Positions 19,463-28,104 are shown, numbered from the stretch's first letter. The stretch: 64,000 nt of DNA from Paracoccaceae bacterium (GCA_030066905.1 JASJAR010000006.1:1-64000); one strand, 5' to 3'. The notes: generated from the letters alone by a model not told the origin. A program made the numbers and translations.

Positions 19463-20899
19463 TCAGCTCGCGAGCCGTTCCTCGAAGCTCTTCTCGATGA
19501 AGGACGGCATGTGGTCGCCCATCCCGACGACCTTGTCGTCGCCGCCGCGTCCGCGTCCGCCGCGGCCCCGGCCGCGCGAAGACCGGGCCTCATCGGACCG
19601 GGCCGGCCGGCTGTCGTCATTCGCACTCGGCGCCTCGCCAGGTTCGAGGGTGTCCTCCGACACCGTCTCGTCCCTGGTCTTACGCGACCGCGACCGGCTC
19701 CGCTTCGGCGCATCGGCCGTTTCGGGGGCTTCCTCGGCCGGCGCGGCCCCGCCAATCGGGTTGTCGGCACGCGGTATCGACTTTGCGATCAGCTTCTCGA
19801 TCGCGTCGAGGTTCTTTTCGTCTGCCGGTACGGCGATCATGACCGCCTTGCCCTCGCGGCCCGCGCGCCCCGTCCGACCGATCCGGTGGACGTAGTCCTC
19901 AGAATGGCTCGGCACGTCGTAATTGAAGACATGGGAGACGAGCGGGATGTCGAGGCCGCGTGCGGCCACGTCCGAGGCCACCAGAAACCGGATGGAGCCG
20001 TCGCGGAACCCATCGAGCGTCCGCGTCCGCTGGGACTGGTCGAGATCGCCGTGGATCGGGGCGGCGTTGTAGCCGTGTTTCTGGAGCGATTTCGCGACGA
20101 TATCCACATCCGTCTTGCGGTTGCAGAAGATGATGGCGTTGGTGCAGGCCTCCCCCTCGCCGTCGATGATCGCGCGCAGAACGTCGCGCTTTTCCTTCGC
20201 CGCCCGGTCGCGGCGGGAGGGGCGGAACTGAACGACGGCCTGCGCAATGGTCTCCGACGCCGTCGCCTGGCGGGCGACCTCTATGCGCGCCGGGGCGGAG
20301 AGGAAGGTGTTGGTGATCCGTTCTATCTCGGGCGCCATGGTGGCGGAGAAAAACAGCGTCTGGCGGGTAAACGGGGTGAGCGAGAAAATGCGCTCGATAT
20401 CGGGGATGAAGCCCATATCCAGCATCCGGTCGGCCTCGTCGACCACCATCACCTCGATACCGGTCAGAAGAAGCTTGCCGCGCTCGAAATGGTCCAAAAG
20501 CCGTCCCGGCGTGGCGATGAGCACATCGACACCCTTGTCGATGAGCACGTCCTGCTCCTTGAACGACACGCCGCCGATCAGCAGCGCCTTCGTCAGTTTG
20601 ACGTATTTCGAGTAGGTGTCGAAGTTCTCGGCCACCTGGGCGGCAAGCTCGCGGGTGGGGCAGAGCACGAGGCTTCTTGGCATCCGCGCGCGCGCGCGCC
20701 CCCGTGCAAGCCGGGTGATCATCGGCAGCGTGAAGGAGGCGGTCTTGCCGGTGCCCGTCTGGGCGATACCGAGCACGTCCTTGCCTTCGAGCGCCGGCGG
20801 GATCGCGCCTTCCTGGATCGGGGTCGGGGTTTCGTAGCCGGCTTCCTCGACGGCTTTGAGCACTTTTGGCGAGAGCGAAAGGTCGCTGAACTTGGTCAT
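19463..20899 (-). CDS. DEAD-box ATP-dependent RNA helicase (RhlE-like)
   Basis: 478 residues from ATG at 20899; the in-frame N-terminal extension to 20977 lacks family similarity. All helicase motifs are visible: Q-motif TPTPIQ, Walker A AQTGTGKT, PTRELA, VDEADRMLD, FSATM, ASDVAARGLDIP and HRIGRTGRAG. The C-terminal 95 residues form a basic, Arg/Ser/Gly-rich disordered tail (RSRSRK, SRGRGRGGRGRGG), typical of RNA-binding extensions. It probably unwinds structured RNA in ribosome assembly or mRNA decay. Single gene with its own upstream region. Confidence 0.93.
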   Translation of the reverse strand: MTKFSDLSLSPKVLKAVEEAGYETPTPIQEGAIPPALEGKDVLGIAQTGTGKTASFTLPMITRLARGRARARMPRSLVLCPTRELAAQVAENFDTYSKYVKLTKALLIGGVSFKEQDVLIDKGVDVLIATPGRLLDHFERGKLLLTGIEVMVVDEADRMLDMGFIPDIERIFSLTPFTRQTLFFSATMAPEIERITNTFLSAPARIEVARQATASETIAQAVVQFRPSRRDRAAKEKRDVLRAIIDGEGEACTNAIIFCNRKTDVDIVAKSLQKHGYNAAPIHGDLDQSQRTRTLDGFRDGSIRFLVASDVAARGLDIPLVSHVFNYDVPSHSEDYVHRIGRTGRAGREGKAVMIAVPADEKNLDAIEKLIAKSIPRADNPIGGAAPAEEAPETADAPKRSRSRSRKTRDETVSEDTLEPGEAPSANDDSRPARSDEARSSRGRGRGGRGRGGDDKVVGMGDHMPSFIEKSFEERLAS

Positions 20900-21170
20900 G
20901 TACGTCCGTCGATGAAATACGGACCGCTTCCATGGCCCGTTCGTGTTCCGGGAGGGGCCCCCATGGCCCCGATGCATCCTGCACCGTCCCGCGCGCCGCT
21001 TAGGTAGTGCAAAGAACGGATTTGGTCAACGCGCGGCGTCCACAGCGCGGCGCGAGTTGCCCCACGCACCGGTTTCGGCCGGGAAACGGGTTTTTCCTGA
21101 AGGAAACCGCACAATTCCGAGGCAGATCGCGAAAGCCGTCCAGAGGCTTATCCACATGGGTGACGCTGCG

Positions 21171-21629
21171 TCACTTCGGGCCTGCACCGTCGAGCACCTC
21201 CCGGAAGAGCCGTGCGGGCACGTGGCCTTCGTAACTGCTGCGGCGCCCGATCATCCGAAAGCTGAGGCCCGGCCCGGCCGCCGCCGCCCGTATGGCAGGC
21301 TCCGGCAGGAGGATCGCCCCGACCTCCTGGCGCTCGTAGCCGTAGCGCCGCCGGTCGACCCGGATGTAGGGCAGTTCGTGACCAAACGACCAGACGCTCT
21401 CGATCCGCGGGTAGTTGAGGTCGGACCGCGTGACGTAGGTCTGAAGCTCGTATTGCGTGACGTCGCCTTTCCGCAGATGCACCGCCTGCACCTGAAGCCG
21501 CGACCCGAATGTCGCGTCGATCATCGCCTTCGAGGAATAGCGGTAGCTGAGGCCGGTATGGCGGTCGGTACCCGACGCCGCGCCGTAGGTGCAGGCCGAG
21601 AGCAGGAGGACGAGGAGAAGCACGCGCAT
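21171..21629 (-). CDS. Predicted lipoprotein of unknown function
   Basis: 152 residues starting MRVLLLVLLLSACTYG: a signal sequence with lipobox LLSAC, so the mature protein is probably lipid-anchored. The mature domain (about residues 20-152) contains a YRYSSKAMIDATFG stretch and alternates basic and aromatic residues, suggesting beta structure, but I recognise no family. It lies downstream of the 205-residue gene, separated by an interspersed repeat, so it is likely a separate transcript. Confidence 0.7.
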   Translation of the reverse strand: MRVLLLVLLLSACTYGAASGTDRHTGLSYRYSSKAMIDATFGSRLQVQAVHLRKGDVTQYELQTYVTRSDLNYPRIESVWSFGHELPYIRVDRRRYGYERQEVGAILLPEPAIRAAAAGPGLSFRMIGRRSSYEGHVPARLFREVLDGAGPK

Positions 21630-21748
21630 GGGTTAGGTATCTGGGCCGGCGATGGTTAATGCTGGCTTAAGGCCGCTTGAAACGAAGCAGAGGTCTCGCG
21701 GGTGCGCGGGCGAGAGCGGGACGTTCCGGGCCGCGCCTTTGAAGACCC

Positions 21749-21821
21749 GTCCCGGGCTTGGCCCGGGACCTCGGTCGGCCTGGCCGTCCATGGGTTCGGG
21801 GCCCCGGATCACGTCCGGGGC
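21749..21821. repeat. Family A two-hairpin repeat
   Basis: GTCCCGGGCTTGGCCCGGGAC (first hairpin, 21749-21769) and CCCCGGATCACGTCCGGGG (21802-21820). It occupies the gap between the lipoprotein and the conserved unknown gene; both neighbours point the same way. Confidence 0.9.
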
Positions 21822-21894
21822 GTGTTTCGCTTTCGACTTCGGTCGCGCGGGCGAAACATCCGCTGTAGGCAGAAATTCCGCAGGCACACCGCTC

Positions 21895-22512
21895 TCAGGC
21901 TGCGGCCGCCGTGGGGTGAAGCAGAGGCGCATAGCCTGCTGCCAGAACCGCCACCGCCGGGGCCGGCGTCAGCACCGTCACAGCGCCGCGCGGCCGGTCG
22001 ACCGGGGCGCGGTATCCCTCCGTCCGGTAGGGGAGGGCCCGGTCGGCAAGGAGCAGGAGCGGCCTGCCTTCGGCCAGGACGAGTGTTCCCTGAGGCAGGT
22101 GCGCCCCCTCGGCCCGGTAGCGAAGCTGAGCGCGCGTCCGGCGCACCCGCGCGCGGTGCAGCGCGGCGTCGATGTCGCCCGCGCGCGCCGGGCCGCCATG
22201 GCTTTCCGCCCAGCCGTCGCGAAAGCGGCCGAACGCCTCCCGGCGGCAGTAGGCGCAAGGGCGGTGCCCGGCGGCGATGGCCACCGCCTCGTCGAGAAAG
22301 AACAGCGCCGTCCAGCCGCGCTCGGGCATGGCCCCGTGATAGACGCCGCGCGGGTGGTCCAGTGCGCAGATCAGCCAGTGGGGGTGGCGCCAGCGTGCGA
22401 CGCCGAGGGTCCGATCGGGCCGGTGCAGGATACCCCGATTGCCCGTAAACATCCCCCGCGCGGGGTCGGCGACGATCTCTCCGGTGGGCAGGACGCGGTT
22501 CTGGAGCGGCAT
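21895..22512 (-). CDS. Conserved uncharacterised protein downstream of prfC
   Basis: 205 residues starting MPLQNRVLPTGEIVADPARG. The N-terminal MPLQNRV...GNRG...H block, the central HRPCAYCRREAFGRF (possible Cys/His metal site) and the C-terminal AVTVLTPAP...LHP segment are conserved, to my recollection, in a widespread unnamed bacterial family. It starts 4 bases after the prfC stop, so the two are probably co-transcribed. No enzymatic motif can be assigned with confidence. Confidence 0.75.
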   Translation of the reverse strand: MPLQNRVLPTGEIVADPARGMFTGNRGILHRPDRTLGVARWRHPHWLICALDHPRGVYHGAMPERGWTALFFLDEAVAIAAGHRPCAYCRREAFGRFRDGWAESHGGPARAGDIDAALHRARVRRTRAQLRYRAEGAHLPQGTLVLAEGRPLLLLADRALPYRTEGYRAPVDRPRGAVTVLTPAPAVAVLAAGYAPLLHPTAAAA

Positions 22513-22516
22513 GACC

Positions 22517-24124
22517 TCAGGTCATCATTTCCTTTGTGGCCGACAGCGTCAGCTCCGGGTAATCCCGCTCGATCCGGTCAATGTCCCACTGAAGCCGGGT
22601 GAGATAAACGACATCCCCGTCATGATCCCGGCTGATATGCTGCGTGTTGGCCGAGACGAACCTCTCCACGGCGTCGCGGGGCCCCGTCACCCAGCGCGCG
22701 GAGGTGAATTGCGTCGGCTCGAACCGCACCGGCAGCCCGTATTCCCCTTCGATCCGGGAGGCCAGCACCTCGAACTGCAATTGCCCGACGACGCCGACGA
22801 TGAAGCCCGACCCGATCTCGGGGCGGAACACCTTCGCCGCCCCTTCCTCGGCAAACTGCATCAGCGCCTTGTCGAGATGTTTCGCCTTCATCGGGTCGCC
22901 CGCACGGGCTGTCTGCAAGAGCTCCGGGGCGAAAGACGGAATGCCCGTCACCCTGATCGCCTCGCCCTCCGTCAGCGTGTCCCCGATCCGCAATTGCCCG
23001 TGGTTCGGGATGCCGATGATATCTCCGGCCCAGGCCTCCTCGGCGAGCTCCCGGTCGGCGGCGAGAAACAGGACCGGGTTCGACACCGCCATGGGCTTTT
23101 TCGTCCGCACATGGGTGAGCTTCATGCCCCGCTCGAAATGCCCCGAGGCGAGGCGCACGAAGGCCACGCGGTCGCGGTGCTTGGGGTCCATGTTCGCCTG
23201 CACCTTGAAGACGAAGCCCGCGACCTTCGTCTCGTCGGGGCTCACCTGCCGGGGCTCGGCGGCCGTGGGCTGGGGCTCGGGGCCGAAGCTGCCGATCCCG
23301 TCCATGAGGTCCTTCACCCCGAAGGAGTTGATCGCCGAGCCGAACCAGATCGGGGTGAGCGTACCGTCGAGAAAGGCCTGCCGGTCGAAGGCGGGGAGAA
23401 GCTCGCGCGCCATCTCCACCTCCTCGCGGAACTGGTCGAGGAGCGCGGCGGGCACGTGTTCGGCCAGTGCGGGGTCGTCGAGCCCCTCGATCTTCACGCT
23501 CTCCGCCCGCCGGTTCCGGTCCGCCCGCTCCATCAGATCCAGCCGGTCGTTGAGCATGTCATAAGAGCCGAGGAAATCGCGCCCCATGCCGATGGGCCAT
23601 GAGGCGGGGCAAACGTCGATGGCGAGGTTTTCCTGGATTTCGTCAATGATCTCGAAGGTATCGCGGCTCTCGCGGTCCATCTTGTTGCAGAAAGTCAGGA
23701 TCGGGAGGTCCCTCAGGCGGCAGACCTCGAAGAGTTTCCGGGTCTGGCTTTCCACCCCCTTCGCCCCGTCGATCACCATGATTGCGGCATCGACCGCCGT
23801 CAGCGTCCGGTAGGTATCTTCGGAGAAATCCGAGTGCCCCGGCGTGTCCACGAGGTTGAACCTGTAGGTGCCGAAGTCGAAGGACATCGCCGAGGCGCTC
23901 ACGCTGATCCCCCGGTCCTTCTCCATCGCCATGAAATCCGACCGGGTGCGCCGCGCCTCGCCTTTGGCGCGCACCTGCCCGGCCATCTGGATTGCCCCGC
24001 CGTACAGCAGGAATTTCTCGGTCAGCGTGGTCTTGCCCGCATCCGGGTGCGAGATGATCGCAAACGTGCGCCGCCGGGCGATTTCGGCGGGAAGGGCGGG
24101 AGCGTTATCGGAACGGTCGAGCAT
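22517..24124 (-). CDS. prfC: Peptide chain release factor 3
   Basis: 535 residues. GTPase that recycles RF1 and RF2 from the ribosome after termination. G motifs visible: SHPDAGKTTLTEK (P-loop), DTPGHSDFSEDTY (switch II) and NKMD. RF3-type domains 2 and 3 follow. The ATG at 24124 (MLDRSDNAP) is preferred over the in-frame ATG at 24160 because it agrees with the family N-terminus. It leads a two-gene unit with the downstream conserved unknown gene. Confidence 0.97.
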   Translation of the reverse strand: MLDRSDNAPALPAEIARRRTFAIISHPDAGKTTLTEKFLLYGGAIQMAGQVRAKGEARRTRSDFMAMEKDRGISVSASAMSFDFGTYRFNLVDTPGHSDFSEDTYRTLTAVDAAIMVIDGAKGVESQTRKLFEVCRLRDLPILTFCNKMDRESRDTFEIIDEIQENLAIDVCPASWPIGMGRDFLGSYDMLNDRLDLMERADRNRRAESVKIEGLDDPALAEHVPAALLDQFREEVEMARELLPAFDRQAFLDGTLTPIWFGSAINSFGVKDLMDGIGSFGPEPQPTAAEPRQVSPDETKVAGFVFKVQANMDPKHRDRVAFVRLASGHFERGMKLTHVRTKKPMAVSNPVLFLAADRELAEEAWAGDIIGIPNHGQLRIGDTLTEGEAIRVTGIPSFAPELLQTARAGDPMKAKHLDKALMQFAEEGAAKVFRPEIGSGFIVGVVGQLQFEVLASRIEGEYGLPVRFEPTQFTSARWVTGPRDAVERFVSANTQHISRDHDGDVVYLTRLQWDIDRIERDYPELTLSATKEMMT

Positions 24125-24223
24125 GGGCGCGGATATAGCCATCGGGGGGGGCGTCGGCAATCGGCAGGGGAACCGATGCAGCCCGATCCGGGTTTCCTCA
24201 TCGGCCAGCAGAGGAGAAGCTCC

Positions 24224-24367
24224 ATGAAACCCGTCGCAATCGGCGCCGCCGTCGTCGTCCTTGCCCTCGCCGCGTTCTTTATCGGCACCCAGTTCGAGGA
24301 CGATCCCGATACCGTCGGCGAAGCGGTCGGCGAGGCCATCGACGACGCTGTCGACGCCGGCAACTGA
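24224..24367 (+). CDS. 47-residue single-span membrane microprotein
   Basis: Starts MKPVAIGAAVVVLALAAFF after an excellent ribosome-binding site (GAGGAG, 8 bases upstream). One N-terminal transmembrane helix (about residues 4-23) is followed by a strongly acidic amphipathic tail (FEDDPDTVGEAVGEAIDDA). Independent of the divergently oriented prfC. The strong ribosome-binding site and helix-plus-acidic-tail design suggest a genuine small envelope protein; function unknown. Confidence 0.7.
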   Translation: MKPVAIGAAVVVLALAAFFIGTQFEDDPDTVGEAVGEAIDDAVDAGN

Positions 24368-24491
24368 GTTAGCGGTACCATCCCCTCGCGGTCCCGCCCG
24401 GTGTCGTGATCTGACCGCCCCGCGTCGCGAATATGCGCGGCAAAAGCCGCCCCGGCGCCTTAACGAGGCGCATCAGGGAGAAGGATGGGCG

Positions 24492-24899
24492 ATGCAATAT
24501 GCGGACCATCTCGAAGGGCGTTTCGACGCCGCGGCGGTGGCGGTCGATGCGGCCGGCGTAGCCGATGAAGGCTGGGCCGACCCCGAACATGGCGGGGTCA
24601 CCTGGCGCGCACTCATCGACGCCGACCGCACGCCCTCGGCGGGGCTCACGGTTGGGATCATGTCGGTCGGTCCCCATGCCCGCCTCGCGCCCCACCGCCA
24701 CAGCCCGGCGGAGGTTTACCACTGCCTTGACGGCGAGGGCTGGGTCACGGTGGACGGGGTCGATTACGATCTCCGGCCCGGTATCACCGTCTTCATCCCC
24801 GCCAATGCCGAGCACACCACCGCCGGCGGGGCAGGGGGCGTGAAGATCCTCTACACCTTTCCGACCGACCGTCTCGCCGACGTCGACTATTGCTTCTAG
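24492..24899 (+). CDS. Cupin domain protein
   Basis: 135 residues. A single cupin barrel with metal ligands H68, H70 and E74 in HRHSPAEVY and H108 in NAEHTT, the canonical four-ligand set. Conserved tyrosines at 76 and 121 lie near the pocket, and DYCF ends the chain. A GGGAGAAGG ribosome-binding site precedes the ATG. Some small cupins with this HxHxxxExY pattern are DMSP lyases (DddK, DddW), but the same pattern is widespread in cupins of other function, so only the fold is called. Substrate unknown. Confidence 0.85.
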   Translation: MQYADHLEGRFDAAAVAVDAAGVADEGWADPEHGGVTWRALIDADRTPSAGLTVGIMSVGPHARLAPHRHSPAEVYHCLDGEGWVTVDGVDYDLRPGITVFIPANAEHTTAGGAGGVKILYTFPTDRLADVDYCF

Positions 24900-24958
24900 G
24901 GCTAACGGTCACGGCTTCGCGAGGCGGTTGACGCGCAGAGGGGTCCGTGGCAGAGTTG

Positions 24959-24973
24959 GAACATAACAAGAAC
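24959..24973 (+). promoter_or_regulatory. LexA (SOS) box upstream of the SnoaL-like gene
   Basis: GAAC-ATAACAA-GAAC is an exact match to the alphaproteobacterial LexA site GAAC-N7-GAAC, in the A-rich context typical of strong sites. It lies 43 bases upstream of the ATG at 25017, where a repressor would overlap the promoter. Confidence 0.75.
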
Positions 24974-25016
24974 ATTTATTGAAGCTCGAGCGCCAATTTA
25001 TCGGGAGGAAGCTCGC

Positions 25017-25385
25017 ATGGAACTCAAAGACATCGCCAATGAACTCGTCGCCGGCTGCCGCGAGGGCCGGGAAGCGGAGAACCTCGGCAGGCTCTACGCG
25101 GACGACGCGGTTTCCGTCGAAGCCGCCGACCCGATGGGGATGGGCCGCGAAACCAAGGGCATCGAAGGCATCCGCGGCAAGCACGACTGGTGGAACAACA
25201 GTTTCGAAGTGCTCGAGGCGAACGTGTCCGACCCATACCCCCATGGCGACGACCGGTTTGCGGTGCGGTTCACGATGAAGGCCAAGAGCAAGGAGAACGG
25301 CGAGGTCTCGGACATGGACGAGATCGGCATCTACCACGTCGCCGATGGCAAGATCGTCCGCGAGGAGTTCTTCTACGGCATGTGA
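25017..25385 (+). CDS. SnoaL-like / NTF2-fold protein, predicted SOS-regulated
   Basis: 122 residues. An N-terminal helix (ELKDIANELVAGCREGREAENLGRLYADDA) precedes a beta-sheet ending in DGKIVREEFFYGM, the typical layout of SnoaL-like NTF2-fold proteins such as small-molecule isomerases or hydrolases. A ribosome-binding site (GGGAGGAAG) lies 8 bases before the ATG. The upstream GAAC-N7-GAAC site indicates LexA control, unusual for this fold. Substrate unknown. Confidence 0.85.
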   Translation: MELKDIANELVAGCREGREAENLGRLYADDAVSVEAADPMGMGRETKGIEGIRGKHDWWNNSFEVLEANVSDPYPHGDDRFAVRFTMKAKSKENGEVSDMDEIGIYHVADGKIVREEFFYGM

Positions 25386-25427
25386 CGACGGCGCCGTGGG
25401 GTGCGGCAGGCGGTTCCGGCGAGACCC

Positions 25428-25500
25428 GCCCCGGACTTGATCCGGGGCCCCGATCCCGTGATGCGCGCCGTGCGTCGAGGTCTGGGGTCAGGCCAAGGAC
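25428..25500. repeat. Family A repeat, second hairpin degenerate
   Basis: GCCCCGGACTTGATCCGGGG at 25428-25447 is intact; the partner at 25480-25500 is a decayed version of the GTCCCGGG hairpin. Lies in the gap between the convergent SnoaL-like and membrane-protein genes. Confidence 0.8.
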
Positions 25501-25601
25501 GGGCGTGCCGCCGGAGGGCTGCGGAGCGGGGACCGTCCGTTTCAAGTGAGAAGGACTTTATGCGGCCCATACCCCCCCGCGCCCGAGGGGTGGGCCTCGG
25601 C

Positions 25602-26186
25602 TCAGGGCTCCCCGGCCCGGTGCACCCGGTCATCGACATCGACCGGTGGCGCGGGCGCGGCGTCGGATTTGCCCGCGTCCGAGCGGGTGAAGAGCACCGC
25701 CGCGCCGCCGAGAATGAGCGCACCGGCAATCACGATCCGGCCGATAAGCCCCGACCCGCCGAAGATGAACACCTCGAAGACGAAGGCGAGGGCGAGAAAA
25801 ACCGCCAACGACCAGGTCATCAGATGCCGCGCGCCCTCGTCGCCGGGGGCCTCTGGCGCCTCGCCGCTGGCGATTGCCATGCCCGCGCCGACGGCAAACG
25901 GGATCAGCGCCCAGGCATAGGCCCAGCTTTCGTAGTGATCGAAGAGGTTCTGGAAGAACAGGATCGTGCCGATGGTCCCGATCACCATCCCCGGAACCGC
26001 CAGCCCCCGCGTCGCGTCCTCGGTCGCCAGCGCGGCTGCCACGAGCCCCGCACCGGGTGCGATGATGAAGAACGGCCAGAGAAACCGCGCCGCGCCGCCG
26101 AACTGCGCCACGAGCAGCACCACGCCCACCCCGACGAGGATGAAACCCAGAAGCTTGCGCCGGTGTTCGTCAAATCCCCAGTCCAT
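25602..26186 (-). CDS. Multi-span membrane protein
   Basis: 194 residues starting MDWGFDEHRRKLLG. About six hydrophobic helices are seen (for example LLGFILVGVGVVLLVAQFGG and AVFLALAFVFEVFIFGG), and the C-terminus is polar and acidic. A strong AAAGGAG ribosome-binding site precedes ATG 26186; the long upstream in-frame extension runs antisense to the SDR gene and is spurious. It resembles small bacterial membrane proteins of the DUF5668/LiaF type only in layout. An Fnr-type box lies 65 bases upstream. Function unknown. Confidence 0.75.
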   Translation of the reverse strand: MDWGFDEHRRKLLGFILVGVGVVLLVAQFGGAARFLWPFFIIAPGAGLVAAALATEDATRGLAVPGMVIGTIGTILFFQNLFDHYESWAYAWALIPFAVGAGMAIASGEAPEAPGDEGARHLMTWSLAVFLALAFVFEVFIFGGSGLIGRIVIAGALILGGAAVLFTRSDAGKSDAAPAPPVDVDDRVHRAGEP

Positions 26187-26250
26187 GGGAGGTCTCCTTT
26201 CGCGGTTGAGGGTTGCGGGGGCAGTCTGTCCCGCAACGGCTCCTGGGGTG

Positions 26251-26264
26251 TTGACGCCGGTCAA
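26251..26264. promoter_or_regulatory. Fnr/Crp-family box between divergent genes
   Basis: TTGAC-GCCG-GTCAA is a perfect palindrome matching TTGAY-N4-RTCAA, the FnrL/Dnr-type consensus. It lies 65 bases from the minus-strand membrane-protein start and 85 from the plus-strand SDR start, so it could act on both. A near-identical site at 30471 has the same following bases, TCAATCGG. Confidence 0.6.
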
Positions 26265-26348
26265 TCGGCCGAGCTTCGGCCTTGACATCGGCCGGTTTTG
26301 GCCTCCCGTTGCGCCACTCAGGAGCAGGACCGGACGGAAGGGATCGAC

Positions 26349-27128
26349 ATGGACCTCGGCATCAAGGGAAAGCGTGCGCTCGTCTGCGGATCGTCGAAGG
26401 GCCTCGGGCGGGGCTGCGCGGAGGCGCTGGCGGGGGCCGGCGTCGATCTGGTGCTCAATGCCCGCGGCGCCGAGGCCCTCGAGGCGACCGCGGCCGAAAT
26501 CCGCAAGGCCCATGGCGTCGGGGTGACGGCCGTGGCCGCCGACATCACCGCCGAAGAAGGCCGGGCCGCAGTGCTCGCAGAGGCCGGCGATATCGACATC
26601 CTCGTCACCAATGCCGGCGGCCCCCCGCCGGGCATCTGGACCGACTGGACTCACGACGACTACATCGCGGCGCTTGAAGCCAACATGCTCACCCCCATCG
26701 CACTGATGCAGGCGCTGGTGCCACGGATGATGGACCGGGGCTGGGGCCGCGTGGTGAATATCACCTCGCAGTCGGTGCGTGCCCCGATCCCCGCCCTGGG
26801 GCTGTCGAACGCCGCCCGGACCGGGCTCACCGGCTTTGTCGCCGGCACCGCCCGACAGGTGGCCGAGAAAGGCGTGACGATCAACAACCTTCTGCCGGGC
26901 ATCCACGACACCGACCGGGCGGTTGCACTCGACACCGGGATCTCCAAGGCGCAGGGCATCGACATCGCGACGGCGCGGAAGAACCGCGAGGCGACGGTCC
27001 CGGTGCGCCGCTACGGCACGGCGGCCGAATTCGGCGCGACCTGTGCGTTTCTCTGTTCGGTCCATGCCGGCTTCATCGTCGCGCAGAACCTCCTCCATGA
27101 CGGGGGCGGGACGAACCTCACCATGTGA
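26349..27128 (+). CDS. SDR family oxidoreductase lacking the catalytic Tyr
   Basis: 259 residues from ATG 26349. Rossmann cofactor site CGSSKGLGRGCAEAL (GxxxGxG) near the N-terminus, then NAGGPPPG. The usual YxxxK active site is replaced by LSNAARTG, so the catalytic Tyr and Lys are absent although a Ser (TSQS) remains. This variant is known in a subset of FabG-like SDRs, so the gene is not obviously broken, but ordinary SDR chemistry is doubtful. It is transcribed divergently from the membrane-protein gene across an Fnr-type box. Confidence 0.88.
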   Translation: MDLGIKGKRALVCGSSKGLGRGCAEALAGAGVDLVLNARGAEALEATAAEIRKAHGVGVTAVAADITAEEGRAAVLAEAGDIDILVTNAGGPPPGIWTDWTHDDYIAALEANMLTPIALMQALVPRMMDRGWGRVVNITSQSVRAPIPALGLSNAARTGLTGFVAGTARQVAEKGVTINNLLPGIHDTDRAVALDTGISKAQGIDIATARKNREATVPVRRYGTAAEFGATCAFLCSVHAGFIVAQNLLHDGGGTNLTM

Positions 27129-27146
27129 TCGGCCGGGGCGGGCGTG

Positions 27147-27956
27147 TCACGCCCGGGCGACGAGGAGGTCTGTCGGCGGGTCGCGCAGGAACTCGGCGGC
27201 AAGGCTGCCCAGCGTCGCGCCGGCAAGCCCGTGCCGGGTATGGGCGCCGATCGCGAGAAGGTCGACACCCTTGAGGCGCGCCGAGATCACCTCGCGGAGC
27301 GCGCCCTGGGCGATTTCCGGCAGGGCGACGCCCTCGGGCAAGTGATCGGCTGCCCAGGCGGCGGCGGTATCGGCCGCCTTCCGCAGGGCCTCGGCCGCCA
27401 TCGCGCCGCCCTCGTCCTGCACCAGCCCCCCGAACGGGACTTCCAGCGCGTGCACCGTGGCGATGGCGGCCCCCGGTGCGATGGCATGGGCGACCCGTAG
27501 CGCTGCGCCGCAGGCCGGAGAGAAGCTCACCGGCGCCAGCACCTTGTCATAGGCCGCGGCGGCAGGGTTGCGCACCAGCAGCACCGGCGTCCGACCCATC
27601 CGCACCAGCCGCTCAAGGGTGGTCTCCCGCAGGCCGTCGAAGAGGCCATGGGGACGGTGAAGGCCGAGCACCAGAAGGCCGGCACCGCATCTGCCTTCGT
27701 GCTGCAGAAGCGCATCGACGACCTTGCCGTGAAGAACGCGGTGCCCCGCTGCCGGCGCGCCGGCGGCCTCGACGAGCCGGTCGAGCGCGTCCTCCGTTCC
27801 GCGACGCAGCCTGTCCACGACGGTGTCAGGCCCCTCGTGGTCGATCACCGTCACCACCTCGACCTCGGCACCGAGGGCCGCGCCGAGCGCCAGCGCCCGC
27901 GACACCGCCCGGTCCGAGCGCTCCGAGAGATCGGTTGCCGCCAGTATCCTTTTCAT
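27147..27956 (-). CDS. Tandem universal stress protein
   Basis: 269 residues with two UspA domains. Domain 1 starts MKRILAATDLSERSD and carries the nucleotide-loop signature VLGLHRPHGLFDGLRETT...LVRMGRTPVLLV. Domain 2 (from about residue 140) has LLAIGAHTRHGLAGATLGSLA. ATG 27956 is preferred over the upstream in-frame ATG at 28001. The C-terminus ends TDLLVARA. A degenerate Fnr-like palindrome lies 54 bases upstream, consistent with the oxygen-responsive control of many usp genes. It converges on the SDR gene. Confidence 0.92.
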   Translation of the reverse strand: MKRILAATDLSERSDRAVSRALALGAALGAEVEVVTVIDHEGPDTVVDRLRRGTEDALDRLVEAAGAPAAGHRVLHGKVVDALLQHEGRCGAGLLVLGLHRPHGLFDGLRETTLERLVRMGRTPVLLVRNPAAAAYDKVLAPVSFSPACGAALRVAHAIAPGAAIATVHALEVPFGGLVQDEGGAMAAEALRKAADTAAAWAADHLPEGVALPEIAQGALREVISARLKGVDLLAIGAHTRHGLAGATLGSLAAEFLRDPPTDLLVARA

Positions 27957-28009
27957 GGGTCGCTCCGTTCCGGTTCGCGCCATTCTCCCGGCCTTCGGCA
28001 CCGCCCGGG

Positions 28010-28023
28010 CTGACCCCGATCAG
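28010..28023. promoter_or_regulatory. Possible degenerate Fnr-type box upstream of the usp gene
   Basis: CTGAC-CCCG-ATCAG preserves TGAY-N4-RTCA but not the outer T/A pair of the consensus. It is placed 54 bases before the usp start. Weaker than the two exact sites at 26251 and 30471. Confidence 0.35.
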
Positions 28024-28104
28024 GCGCGCCGGGGTTGCGGGTGCCTTCCCGGCTTGATACCTCCCGATACCTGAGCAATCCGCTCAAGGATTACGCGAGG
28101 CGCG

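Noticed and set aside
20680..20704. Alternating CG tract as a Z-DNA or microsatellite element
   Set aside because: It lies within the helicase coding frame and encodes an Arg/Ala stretch; length is short and explained by codon use.
24492..24899. DMSP lyase (DddK/DddW-type) call for the cupin
   Set aside because: The HxHxxxExY ligand pattern and spacing to the last His fit, but they are shared by very many small cupins, and no DMSP gene lies nearby. Kept only as cupin.
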